The notes under the pieces were generated by a model. That model worked only from the letters and a program-made list of their open reading frames with translations, made no database searches and was not told the origin of the DNA. 32,297 nucleotides of DNA from a bacterium (GTDB taxonomy: Bacteria > Chlamydiota > Chlamydiia > Chlamydiales > SM23-39), in contig JAJXVT010000016.1 in assembly GCA_021781995.1 (NCBI GenBank), positions 1 through 32,297 on the forward strand, given 5' to 3'. Below, one piece after another: positions 17,071 to 27,000 of this stretch. The translations under genes and the position numbers were made by a program. Within the stretch, counting starts at the first letter, position 1, and every line of letters starts with the position of its first letter.

Positions 17071-17349
17071 ATGAGTAATATTACAAATGTAGATGTTATG
17101 CGTGCATGGGCTGATTTGCAGCAATATGCACAGACCCCGTGCACATCAGAGGTTTCTCCGGATCGATTAGCTGCTGTCATGAGTTATCTTGCAGATCGCG
17201 CCTTAATCAATCTTTTAGCTGCCGGTTTGTCGAATATGGGGACAGTATCCCATGCGGCGCTGGCCCTCCCGCCACACGTGCAGTCCCTGGCTGATAAAGT
17301 CTCAGCTATTGGGGCAGTTGCAAAACTCCAGCCCGCCTCAAAAGGGTGA
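17071..17349 (+). CDS. Small Ala/Leu-rich protein, unknown function
   Basis: 92 residues beginning MSNITNVDVMRAWADLQQYA. It appears helical and moderately hydrophobic (ALINLLAAGLSNMGTVSHAALA) without a signal peptide. There is no good Shine-Dalgarno, and no family is recognised. It is divergent from gdh across a 143-bp gap and ends 24 bases before a copy of the 108-bp repeat. A real gene seems likely from its length and composition compared with the AT-rich flanks, but it is not proven. Confidence 0.5.
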   Translation: MSNITNVDVMRAWADLQQYAQTPCTSEVSPDRLAAVMSYLADRALINLLAAGLSNMGTVSHAALALPPHVQSLADKVSAIGAVAKLQPASKG

Positions 17350-17373
17350 CGTTGCTGGGCGCTCGAGTTTTTC

Positions 17374-17481
17374 AACTACCTCTCATATTAAATGCAATAT
17401 TGTCCTCAATTTTTTGTTCGATTTGAGAGAGCTTTCAATTGAAGTTTTCGTAGGGGCTTTCGAACGGAACGGGTATATTTC
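17374..17481 (+). repeat. 108-bp half-copy of the palindromic repeat
   Basis: Identical over all 108 bases to 19804-19911 and nearly identical to the reverse complement of 6935-7036. It corresponds to one arm plus the centre of the full palindrome and ends in TTCGAACGGAACGGGTATAT. It fills much of the 17350-17623 gap. The rest (17482-17623) is AT-rich, with no gene seen. Confidence 0.88.
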
Positions 17482-17626
17482 ATGCTAGTTTTTTTAATCA
17501 AAAAATGGTATATTCACAAATGTATTTATTTAAAAGTTTTATTTTTTTGTAAAATAATTGGAATTATAGATTGATCTAATTTCGGGTTTCATTTATTGTA
17601 GTAGCAAAAAAATACGAGAAGATGTG

Positions 17627-18346
17627 ATGTGGGGTAAACTCAGCGCCACTGCTGGTTGGTTTGGTTCGGTGATTGCAAAGCATGTATTTGCAAATCACTC
17701 CTCCACCTTAAGCGATATGGCAGAAGGATCAACGCGTCCTTTAGGACGCGCAGCTGCGTACAGCACAGGTCGGTTATGCGACTCTTTCGATTCTAGTGTG
17801 GATAAAGTATTAAGAGTTGGTGCGCCTGCTTGTAGTCGATTTAGTGAAACATTGCGTGTTACGGGACAAATTGCAATTGGTGTAGCAGGAACGATAGCCT
17901 TATCGCAATATTGCATAGCCACTTCTCAGGATGGGGATGTCATTGATCGCTTGGCTCATATTACCGCGAAAGCGGCTTTAACAACTTTGATGTGTGTTAT
18001 GGCAGTTCGCACGGTGAGAACGATGAACTTGCGTTCTAGCGCAATGCCCAGAGCAGCTTCGGCTCCGAACATATCAGTGTCTATAGACCCTCTTTCTGCA
18101 GATGAGATACAAGAGCAGTTATTCAAAGCGGCATATCTAGGTGATTGTGAACAAATTGCGCAGTTACAGCGACAAGGTGTTCCACTGGAACTGCAAGATG
18201 ACTTAGGCAGATCTGCTGTACATTATGCTGCAATAGGGCTGCAACGGCAAGCCCTCGAGCAATTATGGCTTTTAGGATGTAATTTGCATCTCGCAGACAA
18301 TAAGGGAAATCTGCCCTTGTATTATATCAAGATTGAAGAGCCGTAA
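17627..18346 (+). CDS. Ankyrin-repeat protein, apparently truncated
   Basis: 239 residues from the ATG at 17627 (a GTG at 17624 is also in frame; GAGAAG at 17616-17621 serves either). The first 85 residues are unclassified. Two hydrophobic segments follow (GQIAIGVAGTIALSQYCIA near 85-105, and TAKAALTTLMCVMAV near 115-130), suggesting a membrane hairpin. Ankyrin repeats start near residue 165: LFKAAYLGDCEQIAQLQRQG with VPLELQDDLGRSAVHYAA, then ALEQLWLLGCNLHLADNKGN with LPLYY. The frame stops at TAA 18344-18346 in the middle of what looks like another repeat, but the same frame then stays open for 61 more codons. The full protein was probably about 300 residues. Ankyrin proteins of amoeba symbionts often contact host proteins; that role here is inferred. 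Confidence 0.75.
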   Translation: MWGKLSATAGWFGSVIAKHVFANHSSTLSDMAEGSTRPLGRAAAYSTGRLCDSFDSSVDKVLRVGAPACSRFSETLRVTGQIAIGVAGTIALSQYCIATSQDGDVIDRLAHITAKAALTTLMCVMAVRTVRTMNLRSSAMPRAASAPNISVSIDPLSADEIQEQLFKAAYLGDCEQIAQLQRQGVPLELQDDLGRSAVHYAAIGLQRQALEQLWLLGCNLHLADNKGNLPLYYIKIEEP

Positions 18347-18532
18347 CCAATATTTGGAGAATTGGATAGGGCTTATGCAGCAGCAGCAAATGTAAATGTT
18401 TTTATCAGTGAGGATCGTTGGTGTATCGATGCAGAGGCCGATCAACGCCTATTTTGGGGCTATAGAGTGTGGTCGGGGCAAAACGAGCGGCTGGCTGGTG
18501 AAATAAGAGAAGAAAATCAGGAGAGGGTGTAA
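18347..18532 (+). pseudogene. In-frame continuation of the ankyrin gene after a stop
   Basis: After TAA at 18344 the same frame reads on for 61 codons: PIFGELDRAYAAAANVNVF, ISEDRWCIDAEADQRLFWGY, then RVWSGQNERLAGEIREEN and QERV, with a stop at 18530-18532. It has protein-like composition and ends 3 bases before the ATG of the next gene, which is how a normal operon partner would be spaced. It has no start codon of its own with a ribosome site. The likely explanation is a nonsense mutation or a sequencing error at 18344. Confidence 0.65.
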
Positions 18533-18535
18533 ATT

Positions 18536-19678
18536 ATGTCTGTTCCAAGCTCTACAATAAATAACCGTTCGCTTATGAGAGCGGCACCTGCAGCTGCCGT
18601 TTCCAACGCATCGATGTTAGATGAAGCTGCATTGCGCGCGCAGTCCAGCTCGTTTGTAGCTTTACAAGCGGTAACAGCAGGCAGCGAAGTGCCGGCAGCT
18701 GCATTGCAAGAGCGCCTTATCACATATGAAATCGTAAACAGCGACATGTACTTCGATCGAACATTCCAGCCAACAGATGTAGATGCATGGGTAGATGCTC
18801 CAAGAAGGCGTTTTCGCGTGCCCAAGCTGGCTTTGAACGATTATTTATGCCGCATTGATAGTCGCTACTACCATGGTAATGAAATCTCTACGCTAGCTGG
18901 CGCAGAAGATTGCGGAGGTTTTACGCAAATCGCATTGCCCCTTACAGTGGATCCGAAATTACAAGAATCGCAAGGTTGGATCGCAGATTGGCTCTTCTCG
19001 TCGCAGCGCATGCTGAGTTATTCGAGTCAGATATGTAAAGGTCCTGAATCATCTCAGCTAATAGTTGACCATTCGAGCTGCTTTCCAAAAGATGAACAAG
19101 GACGTATACGAGAAGATGTATTGCTAGCATTGCGACAAAGATCTTTGGATCAATCAGTCGAGCGATTACAGCGATTAAACTGTTTTCAAGAGGTCTTTGT
19201 TGCAGATAATGCTTTTATGGACAGACATTTTCCGCGATTTCGCGATCGGTTTCATGTAATTATTTGCCGTTATTTTGACGATCCTGATCCAGTTGCGGGG
19301 CTTAAATGGCACTCATACTGTAACCCTACTGAGTTATGGACGACAAGAGAGATAAGATCAGAGTCGTCTTTATTAGAAGGCACGACTAAACGCGTTGTAA
19401 GCACAGTGCGTCATCTTCGTGCATTTTGGAATGAGCTCAATTCATCGTTGCCGAGTGTGGATGCAGCATCTGCGGCAGCAGCCCCAGCTCAAATTGAAGA
19501 AATTCATGATTCCGATGACGTTCCTGCAACGCCGAATGCTGCTGAGTCAGCGGGCGCACCTGATGGCAACGAGCCTCATTTCCAACGATTGCCAGTACCC
19601 TCGCGCAGCGCTGGAGAATCTAGAGCACAACGTTTTTTTTTGCAATCTTACGGGCCTTCTGCCTACTGCCAAAGATGA
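18536..19678 (+). CDS. Unknown 380-aa protein with acidic Ala-rich linker
   Basis: 380 residues, preceded by GGAGAGG at 18520-18526. It starts MSVPSSTINNRSLMRAAPAA, similar in style to the proteins at 8582 and 7714. The body (about 60-300) is a soluble mixed alpha/beta protein with many aromatic residues (DRFHVIICRYFDDPDP, LKWHSYCNPTELWTTREI). I recognise no domain. Near residue 310 there is a linker, ASAAAAPAQIEEIHDSDD, resembling that of the 299-aa protein, then a low-complexity tail. A run of nine T (19633-19641) lies near the end of the frame. Shifting by one base there would give the ending FFCNLTGLLPTAKDDEQN instead, so the C-terminus is uncertain. It is probably co-transcribed with the ankyrin gene. 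Confidence 0.72.
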   Translation: MSVPSSTINNRSLMRAAPAAAVSNASMLDEAALRAQSSSFVALQAVTAGSEVPAAALQERLITYEIVNSDMYFDRTFQPTDVDAWVDAPRRRFRVPKLALNDYLCRIDSRYYHGNEISTLAGAEDCGGFTQIALPLTVDPKLQESQGWIADWLFSSQRMLSYSSQICKGPESSQLIVDHSSCFPKDEQGRIREDVLLALRQRSLDQSVERLQRLNCFQEVFVADNAFMDRHFPRFRDRFHVIICRYFDDPDPVAGLKWHSYCNPTELWTTREIRSESSLLEGTTKRVVSTVRHLRAFWNELNSSLPSVDAASAAAAPAQIEEIHDSDDVPATPNAAESAGAPDGNEPHFQRLPVPSRSAGESRAQRFFLQSYGPSAYCQR

Positions 19679-19777
19679 TGAGCAAAATTAGCTGGCTTTG
19701 GGAGTACTGTATGAGCCGGCTACGAAGATAGATTTCGTTTGAAAATGGGCGTAAAAATGTTTCAATAGACATGAGTC

Positions 19778-19807
19778 AGTTCTCTAATTACGCGCAATTA
19801 GAGAACT
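19778..19807. terminator. Perfect 12-bp hairpin abutting the repeat
   Basis: AGTTCTCTAATT (19778-19789), a 6-base loop ACGCGC and AATTAGAGAACT (19796-19807) form a perfect stem. Its right arm overlaps the first four bases of the 108-bp repeat copy. It lies 100 bases after the 380-aa gene and could end its transcript. No T-run follows, so it may instead be part of the insertion structure. The other copy at 17374 has no such hairpin. Confidence 0.45.
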
Positions 19808-19911
19808 ACCTCTCATATTAAATGCAATATTGTCCTCAATTTTTTGTTCGATTTGAGAGAGCTTTCAATTGAAGTTTTCGTAGGGGCTTTCGAACGGAAC
19901 GGGTATATTTC
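19804..19911 (+). repeat. 108-bp half-copy of the palindromic repeat
   Basis: Identical at every base to 17374-17481, in the same orientation, 2430 bp away. The two copies flank the ankyrin and 380-aa genes as perfect direct repeats. Perfect identity in non-coding DNA implies recent duplication or gene conversion. Confidence 0.88.
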
Positions 19912-19921
19912 CTGCTTACCG

Positions 19922-20527
19922 CTAAATCGCCGAATCAGATATTTTTTTTAAAATTTCAGCACCATCAGAATCACACCAATAGATATAACTTTCTGCATCG
20001 TATGCTCCGATCATAATAAATATGGCATTTTTACATATTATTTCGATATATGACTTATCTATTTCTTTTTCATGGTTCAAATCTCCCTTATAAACAACGC
20101 ACAATGAATGCCAAATTGCACTAGAGTAATAAAGACACTTTGATACAATCTCTTGATTCGCACCAAAATGTATTTGATAATATACTTCTTCCTGAAAATG
20201 AACCCCATTAGATTGATATAAATCGTCATTTCTCATGCTGTGTATATCGGAATTAAAATCATCAAAAACGCAACTTAATAATGGACTTGAATTAATTATT
20301 TTATATAATTTGAAGCTAATCTCTTTTCTCAAGCTGGATGTTTTTCCACCCGTACTAAAATCGTGAATTTTTTCAAAAGGTGTGTTTGTTGGTAAAAATG
20401 CATGAAAAGTCCCCAATTTTATTTGCAATACTTCCAATACAACATTGGATAGTTCATTCACTTGCGATAAGTTTTCTTTAAAAAAAGCAAAGGCTTTTAT
20501 TGAATCTAAAAGATACTCCTTCATCAT
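19922..20527 (-). CDS. Probable immunity protein to a polymorphic-type toxin
   Basis: 201 residues from the ATG at 20527; a TTG four codons earlier is less likely. GGAG lies 6 bases before this ATG. Its ATGA overlaps the stop of the upstream toxin-tip frame (TGA 20526-20524), the arrangement usual for a toxin followed by its immunity gene. The protein is soluble, rich in Ile, Lys, Asn and Tyr, and has no signal peptide (MMKEYLLDSIKAFAFFKENL, later YQIHFGANQEIVSKCLYYSS). The gene is more AT-rich than its neighbours, consistent with transfer. I cannot name an immunity family; the role rests on the overlap and the upstream fragment. Its stop lies just 10 bases inside the end of the 108-bp repeat. 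Confidence 0.6.
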   Translation of the reverse strand: MMKEYLLDSIKAFAFFKENLSQVNELSNVVLEVLQIKLGTFHAFLPTNTPFEKIHDFSTGGKTSSLRKEISFKLYKIINSSPLLSCVFDDFNSDIHSMRNDDLYQSNGVHFQEEVYYQIHFGANQEIVSKCLYYSSAIWHSLCVVYKGDLNHEKEIDKSYIEIICKNAIFIMIGAYDAESYIYWCDSDGAEILKKISDSAI

Positions 20528-20691
20528 TTTGGACTCCAAGTTCCGTTTGGAAAGATGCGAATTCCTTCAGGGAAATCAGGACCTTCATAATCCCAATGTA
20601 GGCCGATGTCTAATAACGCGCCTCTTGCAATTGTAACCTTTTCCATTCCAGCTTCCAGCGTCGAAAATTCACAAGCAACCCGACTGTCAGT
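20524..20691 (-). pseudogene. C-terminal tip of a polymorphic-type toxin, remnant
   Basis: A 55-codon minus-strand frame too short to stand alone. It contains MEKVTIARGALLDIGLHWDY, then EGPDFPEGIRIFPNGTWSPK, ending at TGA 20524-20526. The HWD-Y-x-G-P-x and RIFP-x-G-x-W pattern is typical of the extreme C-termini of Rhs/YD-type and other polymorphic toxins. I cannot assign a precise toxin family. Upstream on the same strand the same frame is broken by stops at 20692-20694, 20743-20745 and 20758-20760, between which pieces such as LLAKINDGKREEVTSL still look protein-like. This is therefore a decayed or displaced toxin end whose immunity gene remains. Confidence 0.6.
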
Positions 20692-21014
20692 TCAAAGTGA
20701 GGTAACTTCTTCTCTTTTTCCATCGTTGATCTTGGCGAGGAGCTAAAATACCTGCAGTTACGTCAATTGCGGAGCTCCGATGGGTCTAAACTTATCTCTT
20801 ACTCGACCATCGCGCTCTTGCCTGTGCTGTGCCTTGAGTTATGTCCTTTCGAGATCAGTCAAAAAACGCATGCAACGATTATGCCGTCAAGCGCTTTTTT
20901 TAGCATTCAAATTTTTCATTAACAAAAGTTTTGTTGTAAAACATTTTCGTTTCAAAACATTTCATAAGTGTTTAATTTTATTTTCTAATCATTTATAATT
21001 CTTGCGACGCCGCT
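20692..21014. other. Region without a convincing gene
   Basis: The left part (to about 20790) seems to be decayed coding sequence belonging to the toxin remnant on the minus strand. The remainder is increasingly AT-rich and contains the promoter-like TATAAT before the giant gene. A plus-strand frame at 20780-20998 has low-complexity, cationic and hydrophobic content and no ribosome site, so I do not call it a gene. Confidence 0.5.
20971..20999 (+). promoter_or_regulatory. Candidate promoter of the giant gene
   Basis: TATAAT at 20994-20999 is an exact -10 consensus, with a poor -35 (TTTAAT, 20971-20976) at a spacing of 17. Transcription would then start about 9 bases before the ATG at 21015. 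This would leave almost no leader, consistent with the lack of a Shine-Dalgarno there. Confidence 0.35.
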
Positions 21015-24000
21015 ATGATTAACGCTAGAAATTTAAATCTCTTTATCTCTATATTACCAACCCTTTCGGATGAAGGGGGGGCCGGAGATGCGGCGTTTCG
21101 CCGCGTTTTTCAAAATCGTTTTACTACGCAATTGACAAGTCGGCAGTTGATTGAACGCAATAGCGTTTTAGGTAAGATTTGCGACGGGGCGCGCAAGTGG
21201 TTTCGTGTGGATGCGGCAGCTTCGGAACGCTTGGATGAGATGTTCCGCGAGTTGGTTCAGGGGTGTCCGCGCGAGAGGGTCGATGCGCTGCCGCCAGAGG
21301 CTCAACGGGCCTTTTATCGATTGAAACACGAGGCGCCGCAAGAGATTGAAGGCAACGGGCCTTTGGGTTCGCTGCAAGCAGAACTGCGCCGAATCGCTCC
21401 TGAAGAAGATGTCCCAGAACAACTTCATTGGTCGCAAGATCCTGACAGATTGAGGGAATTGTCTTTACTGCCGGCTCATCCAATGCCTGATCATGATGAT
21501 GATGCTGCGGTCTTGCCTTTATTGTCTAACTCTTCGACAGAGGGCCAAACCGCAAATCATTTAGTGCAATTGTGGGGATGGATGCGGCAAATGCCGCTAT
21601 TATCGCAGGATGATCGCATAGATCAATGGTCTGAAGCTTTAAATGAAGCGATACACAATAAAAAAATTGTCGAAATAATTGCGGCGCGTGGACTGCGCTG
21701 TCCCAGCGAGCGGCCGGAAGCTCTCATCGATCTGCGTCAGCATGCAGTGCAAATGGCCAATTCGATTCGCGATTTAGCTGTCGGTCAAAAAAAACTGATT
21801 TTAGGCCGGGTGATGGCTCGCATGCCGAAAATTGAAATCCCCAGTTTTGAGTTCCTTCAAAACTCTTTCGGGCGAGTTAATCTATTTATATCCCAAACTT
21901 GCAATGCGCTGATTGCAGGGGTACAGCAAGCTGCGGAGCGAAATGTTCAACAGCGGCTGTACAATGTGCTGCAAGATGGTTTTCTGGAAACGCTCGTACC
22001 TTCTTTATTTAGTTCTTTGTTTGAAGATCGTTCAGCGATTGGGAAAGTTATTATCGCTCCGGTTGAATTGCTGCGCTGGCTTGCCGCTGCGGAAGTTCGA
22101 ACTTTATATCGAGAGGCAGCGGGTGATATTTCGGAGCAATTTAAAGCTTGGCTTGGGGGAGAGGCGCCATATCAAGAACTGCTGGAGGCTTTGCGGCGAG
22201 GCGACGGGCATGAGCTTTTGCGCACAAAACTAGATGCCTTTTTAAGACAAACGGTTCACTCTTTGCGCAAACAGCTGCTCACGTCATTGGTGTCGTTGGT
22301 GCGGCAAAATACTCCGACTCAATTGTGTCATTTGCTGCAGACTCTGGGTTATGGGGATTTTGGAGCTGATGAACAACAGGTCTGGCTTGAAATTGAAAAA
22401 TTGGATCATCAAAGAGTCAATGTGTGTGTTTATGCTTGCGGCAGCGCCGCGCAATTGCAGCAGCCGGCGCCACACAACGCTTCTTTATTTCCGGTTGTTG
22501 TGCAATACCGCGATTTACCTTTATCTGCGGTAGATCGGGGATTTTGCCTTGCATTTTTCGAAGTTGAAGTTTATCCGCAATGGCATGGCGGAAAACCTCG
22601 TGTAGCGGATTTATATCATGGGTTATTTCAATCGTTCGGGGTGGAGCCTGCTGATTTGCGAGGCGATCCAAGATATTTTGGAGAAGATGCTGCGAACGCT
22701 GGCAGCGGGCTATTCGGAGCTCTTTACGCTTGGCTTCATGTACAAACCGATGCAGTAGCTCGCGGCGGCTTCCAATTTCAATTGCGCAAAACACTTTTTC
22801 TCAATGCAGCCAAAAGGGTCTATCACGACCCGGCTCGTTTGCGAACGTGGCAAAATGAAGGCAATCTGTTAGTGCAAGCAGCTCTCGATCTCTATAGACG
22901 TAGATTGTTGCCCCTAGATGAGCTCAAGGCAATGTATGCAACGGCTGCCGATATTGCACATAAAACGGCGATTGTGCCGCAAAGCTGCCATCGGGCTCAG
23001 ACGCTGCCGCCGCAATTGGCTTATCATTTAAAACAATTGTTTTCCCACGTTTCTGAGTCTTCTGCAGAGATGCTGCGGGAAATGTTAGCAGCCGCAGGGG
23101 GGGAGCGGATTTTAGAGGCTGTGGATCTTGTCTTAAGCGAAAGTCCTCCGGCGCCCCCGCGCGTCGAACGACCCTTGCATCGATCTCTTCTCGACTTGAC
23201 TCTGCGCGTCACACTGGGGTTAACGCCGGCGGATTTTACGCGGCGCGTGCGCTCCAAATCAATCATCCGTCTCACTATGTTGATTGTGCGGATTGCAGGC
23301 ATTATTTTATTTCCAAAAGCAATTCTTGCTCACATTACTATAGCGGCAACGCTAGCTTTATCTCAATGTGTTTACTGGTATTTTTCAGATCAGATCCGTT
23401 GGATCCAACGACTAAAGGGGCGGTTGCTAGGTCATTTATTTGGTAAATATTTGCCGCGTAGCTGGATGCCGCAGCATTTTATTGCGGCATTGGAAGAATG
23501 GAGCGCAATGGCTGCTCGTACGGCAATAGCCAGATATCGCGTAACGGCTAGAGCTCGCAATGAAAGAGGCGAGTTTGAACTTCCTCTAAATGAGCGAGCT
23601 GCTAGGAACATTGCGCAAAATCTTATACAGCCGCCGCGCGCGGCCGCGATTCCAATTCAGCTCATTTGTTCTGCTTCCGATCTATATGCACAGTTGGATC
23701 ATTGGATATCTATTGCGGTATCTGCAGGGGATGTCTCCATATGCTCATCGCATGTTTTGCGATCGCTGCCGGCGCCTCAAGATGCATTCTGGGAAGAACT
23801 TCCTGAATCTCAATTGCGGCCTGTGCTGAATTTAGTGGGCAGGTTAGGAATCTCTCTTCAAGAAAAATCGGGTAAAATAACTATTTTACCGATTCGGTTT
23901 GAATTGTCGCTTGCCTTGTTTAAATTATACGCTATCGCAGATAAGTTGGCGCGTCGTTGTCCAGAGACTAGACTTGAAGGTTTTTCTGCCAACGGTTGGC

Positions 24001-27000
24001 CGCTTGCTAACTGGGATTTACAAGCGGGCTTTATCTTACCTAATGCTTTGTGGCGTCAAGAACTGCAGCAATTGCAGCAATATTTTGGTGTAGATCCCCA
24101 TGTTCATGGCAGGTTGCCGCAAGCGCAGTTGGAAAGACTGTGGGAAAATTGCCTTTTTGCTCAAATGTCGGGAGATCCATGGGAAGCTCCTGCTACCAAG
24201 AGATATTTAAGGCAATTTTTACAAGACCCTCGGATTGTGCAGCGCCTGGCAGATTGTAATGTGTTGCCCAGCGATCCTGAGCAAGAGATTTTTGCTGTTT
24301 TGTTATCGAATCCCGAGATTCCCGCTTGGCCCGAAGCATCGGGAGCAGCGGGGCCAAGACTATCGTTAACGTTGAACCTAGGCAACCGATCCGGCGAAGA
24401 GCGAATTATGCCGGAAGCTTTTCAATGGCTATTGCTATTACATCGTTGCGCGCATACTTATGATCCTTTTGACAAAACAATTCGGATGACAACGGGGGGA
24501 GGACTACAGGTACTATATGTGCACCGCCGTAGCAATTGGGCTGGAGAAATGATAGATGGCATGCTCGGCATATTCGGTATTGAGTCTCGCTTGGGTCATG
24601 AGCGCACCATACTTGATCGTTTCCCTGGGGCTCGATCATTGCAATGGAGCCTATGTGGGACGCTGCATGGTTTTAAGCCCTTGGATGCTTGTGCAGAACG
24701 CTTTGATTATGGAATGATATTAGCGCGATTGAGTCAATATCATTCACATCGAACGCAAAATCAAATCATCAATAATCCTTCACGTTTCACACGTCGTGAT
24801 TTTGTTTCGTTTTCTATATTGCCGTTTAGCTTGTCAAAACTGTGGCAGTCATTCGACTTCGGGACATATCTGAGTAGTTGGCCAGTAGAAACTCGCGCAA
24901 TTGTTGAGATGATGTACGCAGATGCCGAGGATATGCCGGTGCGTGTATTGGCGTTTTTGCAGCAGCGTTTAGACCGTTTGCAGGAGCCGATAATGCCGAA
25001 AATTTTATTCATTTTTTTTCTGCAGAGCCGTTCATTGAACGCTTATTTAATAAAACATCCTGAATTTACGCACACAATTGGGCGATTTTTTGCCCAGTTA
25101 ATGGCTGTGTTGATACGTGCTAAACGATTTGATGAGTTGTATGAATATTGGGAGATGGCGGTCTATGCGCGAGCTGAAGCAAATTCCGTACACCCGGGTT
25201 TAGGAGATCTTGCTTTCGAGCAATTCGATGCGCAGGTAGAACAATTTCATCAAACTGAAGAAACAAGTAAAGCAAAAGCCCTGATACTGTTGCCATTTCT
25301 TTTAGAGCAGCCAACAAGAGAGCGATTTAGTAAGGCGGCTGCAGCATTGGCATTGATCTCCCGGTCGATTAAGCCGCAGTTTATAAGGCAATGGGAGGAA
25401 GTCTATCACGCCTTTATCAGCCGATGGTCAGTGTTGTTTCAGAGCTTGCTCAACAGCCGAGTACGCGACCGTTTTTTAAATGCCGGATTGTCCAATCTCC
25501 AGGGAGCGGAAAATCTTCAGTGGGTTGGAGCGTTTCCCCATTATCGTACAAGCTGCGGAAGATGGAGCTATAGCTTTGGGCGGTTGCCTCCATATATTGG
25601 GGAAAATCGCTTCGCAGATAAAAGAACGACACAATCTATCCTTCGCAATGAGATTCAGCGGTTATTTAACCCTGCGTTTATTGCAACTTTGAATTTATCG
25701 CATTCCAATATCTACGAATATAGATTGAATGATTTTTTACTCGCTCGGCCCAACGTTGATGACTCGATACACCTGCAATATACACATGATGGAGTCCCAT
25801 ACACATTTACATGGCGCGATGAAAACATGAGTTTCTGGCTTGGCGTCCGTGGAGAGCAAGAAGAAGTGTTATCTGTAGATGAGTTAGGAAAAGTCTTGCA
25901 AGTGCGTCCGGTTATTAACCGCAGTGTAGATCACCGTAGAGTTACATTGGAATATGCGCCATTAACAGTAGTCATTCGAGGGAAACCTTGCCACGCCGTC
26001 TTTAGTTCCTTGCGAGATCCGGGCTTGGGATTCCTTTCTTGGTTTGAACCACCATCCCACATTCGAGCGTTTTGTCCCATCGACGCGCCCGATGAGGTTT
26101 TAGCTATTGAGTTTACCCGACTAAAGCTTCGCTTTTTTGTGGAAAACAATATAGCTTATGGCGAGGGCGATCTCTCCGGCCTGCAAATCTCTGCCAATCA
26201 AAAAGCAATCCCTTCTTTGCAATACCTATCGCGCTATTTACTGTTGCAAAATAACGAAAATCAATATTACGCATTGCTGCCCTCTGACGCTTTGTCCGGA
26301 GCCTTGGGATCTTGGGTTTTAGATAGATCTGGCATTGAGTCTTCCATGCTTTTAGAAAATGCGGCCTCCTCGCGGATCGATACTACGGCGGCCTTAGGTC
26401 CTGTCCGTAGCTATTTATACACCGTAGATACGCGCGGCAATTTGATTAGCGAAGATCCTGAGGCGACACTTCATTTACTGCTTTATCATTTTGCTCGCCG
26501 CATGATGTCAGAAGTACATCGCGATTTGTGCCGTTTGGAATCTTTAGCTAAAAGAAAACTCTTTTCACCTCATTGCTGTACATTGTTGAAGTCCATACCT
26601 GCAGCAGCTCTGATCGGTACGCCCGAGATCAACGCAATTATTTTGCGCTTGATGGCAGCCGCAGCTGAAAATCAGCTGTTGCAAGACCAAACAAATCAAC
26701 CATCAACACAGCAGCAGCAGAAAACAGAAGCCATCCTGACATGGGCGCTTTTGCAAACCCATTATATGCGCTATCAGGCCGAGCCCTCCCGCGCTGGAAT
26801 ATTTCGCCTAAATGAATGGCAAGAATTGCAAGTCTTGCAGCAAATACGCGATATAGGAAAAGATTTTCTTCCACAAATTTTAAAATCAGCGCCCGAAATA
26901 GAAGAATTTTCTATAGCGAGATCTTTGCTAGAGCAATCTAGCGAGTGGCTGAGTATGACACAGACCGTAGCCGATCGTTATTACGCTTTGCAAATTAAAT

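Noticed and set aside
20528..20539. TTG start four codons upstream for the immunity-like gene
   Set aside because: The ATG at 20527 has GGAG at good distance and overlaps the toxin-tip stop; the TTG has no ribosome site.
20780..20998. Plus-strand 72-codon frame
   Set aside because: Low complexity, no ribosome site, no protein-like domain, and it overlaps the AT-rich upstream region of the giant gene.
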